Shown: in pieces, positions 13,691 to 17,077 of the stretch
How the letters are laid out: every line of letters begins with the position of its first letter
Numbering within the stretch: position 1 is the first letter of the stretch
Assembly (NCBI GenBank): GCA_937915075.1
Contig: CALDMA010000073.1
Location: 1-17,077, forward strand
Direction: 5' to 3'
Source: an uncultured Oscillospiraceae bacterium
GTDB lineage: Bacteria > Bacillota > Clostridia > Oscillospirales > Oscillospiraceae
DNA length: 17,077 nt
The notes under the pieces: model-generated
What the model saw: the letters and a program-made list of their open reading frames with translations, nothing else
Told to the model about the DNA's origin: nothing
Databases searched by the model: none
Position numbers and translations under genes: made by a program

Positions 13691-14965
13691 TCAGGCTCTG
13701 GGTTTGCCGCAGTTGGAGCAGAACTTGCCCTTGTTCACGGTGCCGCATTCGCACGTCCACTCCGCGGCGGGCGCGGGCTTGCCGCACTCCGAGCAGAATT
13801 TGCCCGTGTTCTTCGCACCGCAGCTGCACGTCCATTCGTTCGCGCTCGCCGGTGCGGGCTTGCCGCAGTTCGCGCAGAACTTGCCCGTGTTGCCCGTCTG
13901 ACCGCAGGAGCAGGTCCAGCCTGCCGCGGCAGGAGCCGCGGGAGCCGCCTGCTGCATCTGCGCGCCCTGCTGATAGAGGGCGTTCATCTGACCACCGGTC
14001 ATATTGCCTGCCATGCCCATGCCCATGAACGCGCCGACCGCGCCGTTCGGGTTCGCCGCCGCCGTCTTCATCGCGTCGCCGGTCGCGCCCGCGAGATGCG
14101 CCGCCGCGCGGGTGGGGTCCATGAACGCCGCGTTGCGCTGCATCTCCTTGATCATCTTCTCGTCTTCCTCGTTCGCCGTGACGGAGGAAACGCCGAAGGA
14201 GACGACCTCGATGCCGCGCAGGTCGCGCCACTTGGCGCTCAGCGCCTCGTTGAGCGCGTCCGCCAGCTCGACCGTGTGGCCGGGCAGCGCGGAGTAGCGG
14301 ATGCCCATTTCGCTGATCTTCGCAAACGCGGGCTGGAGCGCGGTGAGCAGCTCGGTCTTGAGCTGACTGTCGAGATTCGAGCGGTCATAGTCCTCGCTCA
14401 CGTTGCCGCAGACGTTCGTGTAGAACAGGAGCGGATTGGCGATATGATAGCTGTACTCGCCGAAGCAGCGGATACCCACATCGATGTCGATCGCCGCGCG
14501 CCGGTCCACGACGCGGAACGGAACGGGGGACGCCGTACCGTACTTGTTGCCGACGAGCTCCTTGGTGTTGAAGTAGTAAACGCGCTGGTCCTTGGGCGCC
14601 TCGCCGCCGAAGGTGAAGCGCTTGCCGATGTTGGAGAACACCTTGCCGATGCCCTCGCCGAGCTTGCCGGAGAAGATGCTCGGCTCGGTGGAGGAATCGT
14701 AGAGGAATTCGCCCGGCTCGGCGCAGACCTCTACGACCTTGCCCTGCTCGACGATGAGCATGCACTGGCCGTCCGCCACGGCGATCATCGAGCCGTTGGT
14801 GATAATGTTCTCGTCGCCCTTGTAGTTGCTCGAGCGGCCCGTGACCTTCTTGCGGCCCTTGGTCGCCAGAATGTTTGCGGGCATTGCTTCACAGTAGAAG
14901 TATTCCTTCCACTGGTCGGCCAGCACGCCGCCCGCCGCGCCCGCGATCGCTTTGATGAGTCCCAT
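13691..14965 (-). CDS. SPFH/stomatin-like protein with three C-terminal zinc ribbons (YdjI/COG4260-like)
   Basis: A 424-aa protein. The N-terminus MGLIKAIAGAAGGVLADQWKEYF is the membrane-associating helix of COG4260, a stomatin/prohibitin-family group. The SPFH-like core runs to about 265, including VDRRAAIDIDVGIRCFGEYSYHIANPLLFY and GIEVVSFGVSSVTANEEDEKMIKEMQR. A Gly/Met/Gln/Ala-rich low-complexity linker (about 305-348) leads to three tandem zinc ribbons (350-369, 378-396, 403-421), each W-T-C-x-C-G...GKFC-x-x-CGKP. B. subtilis YdjI, needed for membrane placement of PspA, is the nearest characterised relative; a scaffold role here is inferred. The ATG at 14965 has AAGGGAG; an upstream in-frame ATG (15025) lies close to the promoter -10 and gives no homologous sequence. 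It is the first gene of the operon. Confidence 0.87.
   Translation of the reverse strand: MGLIKAIAGAAGGVLADQWKEYFYCEAMPANILATKGRKKVTGRSSNYKGDENIITNGSMIAVADGQCMLIVEQGKVVEVCAEPGEFLYDSSTEPSIFSGKLGEGIGKVFSNIGKRFTFGGEAPKDQRVYYFNTKELVGNKYGTASPVPFRVVDRRAAIDIDVGIRCFGEYSYHIANPLLFYTNVCGNVSEDYDRSNLDSQLKTELLTALQPAFAKISEMGIRYSALPGHTVELADALNEALSAKWRDLRGIEVVSFGVSSVTANEEDEKMIKEMQRNAAFMDPTRAAAHLAGATGDAMKTAAANPNGAVGAFMGMGMAGNMTGGQMNALYQQGAQMQQAAPAAPAAAGWTCSCGQTGNTGKFCANCGKPAPASANEWTCSCGAKNTGKFCSECGKPAPAAEWTCECGTVNKGKFCSNCGKPRA
13703..13918 (-). repeat. Three tandem zinc-ribbon coding repeats
   Basis: About 60-nt core units repeat three times at 13918-13859, 13834-13778 and 13759-13703, encoding W-T-C-(S/E)-C-G then GKFC-x-x-CGKP. 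They are separated by Pro/Ala-rich linkers. The nucleotide identity is visible but not perfect, so this is old duplication with conserved Cys and Gly positions. Confidence 0.85.
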
Positions 14966-15025
14966 ACGAAAAAGCTCCCTTCTGTTTCGTTCAGTCGGTC
15001 TTGCTTGTATTTGCTTGTGACACAC

Positions 15026-15054
15026 AGTTTATCAGAAAATAGACAAAAACGCAA
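15026..15054 (-). promoter_or_regulatory. Candidate promoter of the SPFH/zinc-ribbon/TPM operon
   Basis: On the minus strand, TTGCGT (15054-15049), 17 nt, TAAACT (15031-15026), with TGA before the -10 (extended -10 type). It is weaker than the other promoters here. The leader would be about 55 nt. No better candidate is visible in the 14966-15198 intergenic region. Confidence 0.4.
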
Positions 15055-15114
15055 TGATCTTTTGCGCTTCCCTGCACGCTTTCGTCATCCGGCATCGCAA
15101 AAGGAAGCTATATT

Positions 15115-15133
15115 TTTTGAATATTGTTCAAAA
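15115..15133. promoter_or_regulatory. Perfect dyad upstream of the tetR-family gene (candidate operator)
   Basis: TTTTGAA-TATTG-TTCAAAA, seven-nt arms with a 5-nt centre, just upstream of the -35 box. A related sequence (TTGAGAACTGTTCAG, 15169-15183) matches it at 11 of 15 positions and lies immediately downstream of the -10. Sites on both sides of a promoter fit TetR-family autoregulation. Confidence 0.5.
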
Positions 15134-15140
15134 TGTCATA

Positions 15141-15168
15141 TTGCATTTTTCTCGCAGCGTGCTATAAT
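15141..15168 (+). promoter_or_regulatory. Extended -10 promoter of the tetR/bactofilin-like pair
   Basis: TTGCAT (15141-15146), 16 nt, TATAAT (15163-15168), with TGC before the -10. The predicted leader is about 25 nt, ending at an AAAGGAG ribosome site and ATG 15199. An in-frame ATG at 15124 lies upstream of this promoter and is rejected. Confidence 0.8.
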
Positions 15169-15198
15169 TTGAGAACTGTTCAGGAAAGGAGCACTCCT

Positions 15199-15849
15199 AT
15201 GGCACGAAAGCAGATGATCGAGGGCGGCACGAAGAACCGCATCCGCGAGGTCGGAGGACGACAGATCTTTGAGCATGGCTACGACGGCACGAGTGTGCGC
15301 GGCATCATGCTGGAGGTCGGCGGCGAGGTCGGCTTGTTCTACTATTACTACAAGACCAAGGATGAGCTGTTTACCGATGTGCTCGACCACTTCTTCGAGC
15401 CCTATCGGAAGGACTTCGAGGCGCTTGCCGCCGAGGCGAAGGAGAAGCCCTACCAGGCCCTGCTGCGCTTTTTCAGCTACATCAAGCGCGAGGTGCGCGC
15501 CTTCCGCGCGAGGTACGAGGGCAATATGCACCGCACGGTCCGCTGGGCCATCCGCGAGCAGACGCTCACGGTCATCGAGCCGTATATCGAGGACATCATC
15601 CGCACGCTCATGACCTACGGCGCGAAGCCGACGATGGACCCGCACACCATGGCCATCTTCCTCGCGCACGGCCTGGGGAGCTGCATCCTGCACGAGGATG
15701 CCGACTGGGTCGACGAGGCGACGGACGATATGCGCCGCACGGTCAACCTCATCATGGGACTCAGCGAGGAGGAGTCCCGCAGAATGTTTGAAGACGCGGA
15801 CGGGCAGAGGGATGCCCGGGCCGCGATGGAAGGAGAAAAGAAAAAATGA
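15199..15849 (+). CDS. TetR/AcrR-family transcriptional regulator
   Basis: A 216-aa protein with an N-terminal TetR-type three-helix domain: TKNRIREVGGRQIFEHGYDGTSVRGIMLEVGGEVGLFYYYYKTKDELFTDVLDHFF (11-66). GYDGTSVRGIMLEVG...GLFYYYYKTKDELF is the canonical HTH block, with recognition helix about 44-52. The rest (70-190) is the helical ligand/dimer domain with no recognisable ligand signature; the tail is acidic and Lys-rich. The ATG at 15199 has AAAGGAG. It shares its upstream region with the divergent SPFH operon and overlaps the next gene by 4 nt (ATGA), so it probably represses its own transcript and perhaps the divergent operon. The inducer is unknown, although the neighbouring genes suggest a membrane-related signal. 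Confidence 0.9.
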   Translation: MARKQMIEGGTKNRIREVGGRQIFEHGYDGTSVRGIMLEVGGEVGLFYYYYKTKDELFTDVLDHFFEPYRKDFEALAAEAKEKPYQALLRFFSYIKREVRAFRARYEGNMHRTVRWAIREQTLTVIEPYIEDIIRTLMTYGAKPTMDPHTMAIFLAHGLGSCILHEDADWVDEATDDMRRTVNLIMGLSEEESRRMFEDADGQRDARAAMEGEKKK

Positions 15850-17018
15850 AATGTAAGAAGCTCATATCCCTGTGCCTTTGCCTGCTGCTGACGCTGGCGC
15901 TCGCCGTGCCGGCCTGCGCCGCGTTCGAGGACGTTTTTGCCGACGGCTCCGCCGACGGTACGCGCGACGGCTCGCTGTTTCTCTCGGGAGAGACCGTGCG
16001 GAGCGACGCTGCGGTGAACGGCGTGCTGCTTGCCGCGGGCAGGACGGTCGGCGTGAACGGCGCGGGCGCGTATGTCATGGCAGCAGGCTATGATGTGACG
16101 CTCGGCGGCACGGCGGAGAACGACGCGTTCCTCGCGGGCTATAGCATCGGCGTGAACGGCGCGGCGCAGCGCGACGTGTTCGCCGCGGGCCAGAGCATCA
16201 CCGTGGACGGCACGGTGGGGCGCGACCTCTACGCCGCCGCCAACACCGTCACCATCACCGGCTCCGTCGGCGGCGACGTGTACATCAGCGCCGAGAACGT
16301 CGTCATCGGCGACGGCGCTGAGATCGGCGGGCGGCTGCACTGCAATGCAAGCGCCCTGCGCTCCGTGCCCGACGGCATCGCGGACAGCGCCGAGCTTTAC
16401 GACGAGCCGGAAAGCGGCGACGTGGGCGTGAGCATTACGGTCCCCGACGACGAACCGGGCGTCGGCAGCATCGTGCTGCGTAAGGCGCTGAGCTTCGCGG
16501 GTATGCTGCTGCTCGCCTTTGTTCTGCTGTGGCTCACGCCGCTGTGGGAGACGGTGGATCGGAAGTATTACGGCGCACCGTTCGGCAAGTATGCCAAGGC
16601 GTTCGGCATCGGCTTCGCCGTGCTCGCGGGCGTGCCGCTCGCGGCGATCCTGCTGTTCATTTCGAATGTCGGCGTGCGCCTTGCGCCGATCGTGCTGTTC
16701 CTGTACGCTGCGGTGCTCATCGCTTCCCCGGTGTTCCTCGGCTTCTTCCTCGGCGCGCTGCTCTGGCGCGGGGCGATGAAGAAGGCTCCCTGCTACTATG
16801 CGGAGCTGGCCATCGGCGTCCTCGTCTGGCGCGTCGCGGCCAGCGTGCCCGGCGTGTCCTTCGCGGTGGGCCTCGTCTCCATGCCGCTTGGCCTCGGCGT
16901 TGTGACGCTCCTGCTCGGCAAGGGCGCGGTCAAGGCAGCGCCCAAGGCGGAGGCGGCTCCCGAGGAAAGCGCGGCGTCCGACCCCGCGGCGCTGCCAGAG
17001 GACAGCGCGGAGCAATAA
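15846..17018 (+). CDS. Secreted bactofilin-like (polymer-forming) membrane protein
   Basis: A 390-aa protein with a signal peptide (1-26, ending VPACAA). A repeat region (about 45-170) has roughly 19-residue units of the form V-x-G-x4-AG-x2-V-x-V-x-G-x4-D-x-(F/Y)-x-AG, e.g. AQRDVFAAGQSITVDGTV and GRDLYAAANTVTITGSV, which is the beta-helix pattern of bactofilin-like domains. It is followed by about four membrane segments (217-235, 253-272, 278-303, 320-356) and an Ala/Glu/Pro-rich tail. Ordinary bactofilins are small, cytoplasmic and without a signal peptide; here the beta-helix should face outside. The start overlaps the tetR stop (ATGA), giving strict translational coupling, and GGAGA lies upstream. 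It may be an envelope scaffold or sensor; its function is not established. The lipobox-like VPAC is poor, so ordinary signal peptidase cleavage is favoured. Confidence 0.8.
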   Translation: MKCKKLISLCLCLLLTLALAVPACAAFEDVFADGSADGTRDGSLFLSGETVRSDAAVNGVLLAAGRTVGVNGAGAYVMAAGYDVTLGGTAENDAFLAGYSIGVNGAAQRDVFAAGQSITVDGTVGRDLYAAANTVTITGSVGGDVYISAENVVIGDGAEIGGRLHCNASALRSVPDGIADSAELYDEPESGDVGVSITVPDDEPGVGSIVLRKALSFAGMLLLAFVLLWLTPLWETVDRKYYGAPFGKYAKAFGIGFAVLAGVPLAAILLFISNVGVRLAPIVLFLYAAVLIASPVFLGFFLGALLWRGAMKKAPCYYAELAIGVLVWRVAASVPGVSFAVGLVSMPLGLGVVTLLLGKGAVKAAPKAEAAPEESAASDPAALPEDSAEQ

Positions 17019-17077
17019 AGTCCATATCGCACAGCGAAAAGAGACTGAACCGCACCCCGTCAAGTAGACAAAGAAAA
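17019..17077. other. Right-edge sequence without visible feature
   Basis: Fifty-nine bases after the bactofilin-like stop. I see no stem with a T-run, promoter or gene start here. Confidence 0.5.

Noticed and set aside
11346..13901. An 851-codon plus-strand frame
   Set aside because: It is antisense to three clear genes with signal peptides, zinc ribbons and ribosome sites; it has no recognisable domain.
14963..14988. ECF sigma-W-like sequence CGAAAC...CGTA just before the SPFH start
   Set aside because: The spacing is 15 nt and the CGTA overlaps the start codon, so a transcript would have no ribosome site. The resemblance to the sigma-W control of B. subtilis pspA is probably chance.
15001..15019. 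Short direct repeat TTGCTTGT in the divergent region
   Set aside because: Only two 8-nt copies with no further structure; too little to call an element.
15124..15198. N-terminal extension of the TetR protein from ATG 15124
   Set aside because: It starts upstream of the promoter and contains the -35/-10 boxes; the ATG at 15199 has the good ribosome site.

Overview
The window looks like a chromosomal segment from a GC-rich member of the Clostridia, probably Oscillospiraceae (Oscillibacter/Flavonifractor-like). The evidence is the gene content: a SAM-I riboswitch on metK, TmcAL/YlbM, YitT-type and YdjGHI-type proteins, and many small lipoproteins. Strong AGGAGG ribosome sites, TTGACA/TATAAT promoters and some TTG starts agree with this. 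The genus is inferred; no rRNA is present. I see no tRNA, rRNA, CRISPR, insertion sequence or phage gene, and every gene except the truncated metK at the left edge appears intact.

Layout. (1) 1-96, minus: 5' end of metK, preceded by an intrinsic terminator, a SAM-I aptamer and a TTGACA-17-TAGAAT promoter. (2) 359-4500, plus: an extended -10 promoter, a leader with its own intrinsic terminator, an MBOAT O-acetyltransferase, its SGNH/DHHW-like partner, and a MATE efflux protein. (3) 4555-6072, plus: a rhomboid-like membrane protein lacking the usual GxSG serine and carrying a C-terminal zinc-finger region, followed by an HD-domain hydrolase. (4) 6127-8708, minus: tmcAL, then a DUF3298-type lipoprotein. 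(5) 8761-10100, plus: ackA alone with its own promoter. (6) 10158-14965, minus: a five-gene operon of SPFH/stomatin-like protein with three zinc ribbons, double zinc-ribbon membrane protein, TPM-domain protein, lipoprotein and YitT-like membrane protein. (7) 15141-17018, plus: a TetR-family regulator overlapping by 4 nt a secreted bactofilin-like membrane protein.

The convergent junctions at 6072/6127 and 10100/10158 each hold one inverted repeat that can terminate in both directions.

How the genes fit together. Region 2 looks like an envelope-polymer O-acetylation unit: the MBOAT protein moves acetyl groups across the membrane and the SGNH/DHHW-like protein works on the outer face. Regions 6 and 7 share one divergent control region. 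They resemble the three membrane-platform partners of the Bacillus subtilis pspA-ydjGHI envelope-stress operon, but no pspA is present in this window. Here the platform is joined to a lipoprotein, a YitT-like protein and, across the divergent promoter, a TetR regulator and an extracytoplasmic bactofilin-like protein. This is the best candidate for an under-described system: a PspA-independent, TetR-linked membrane-maintenance module.
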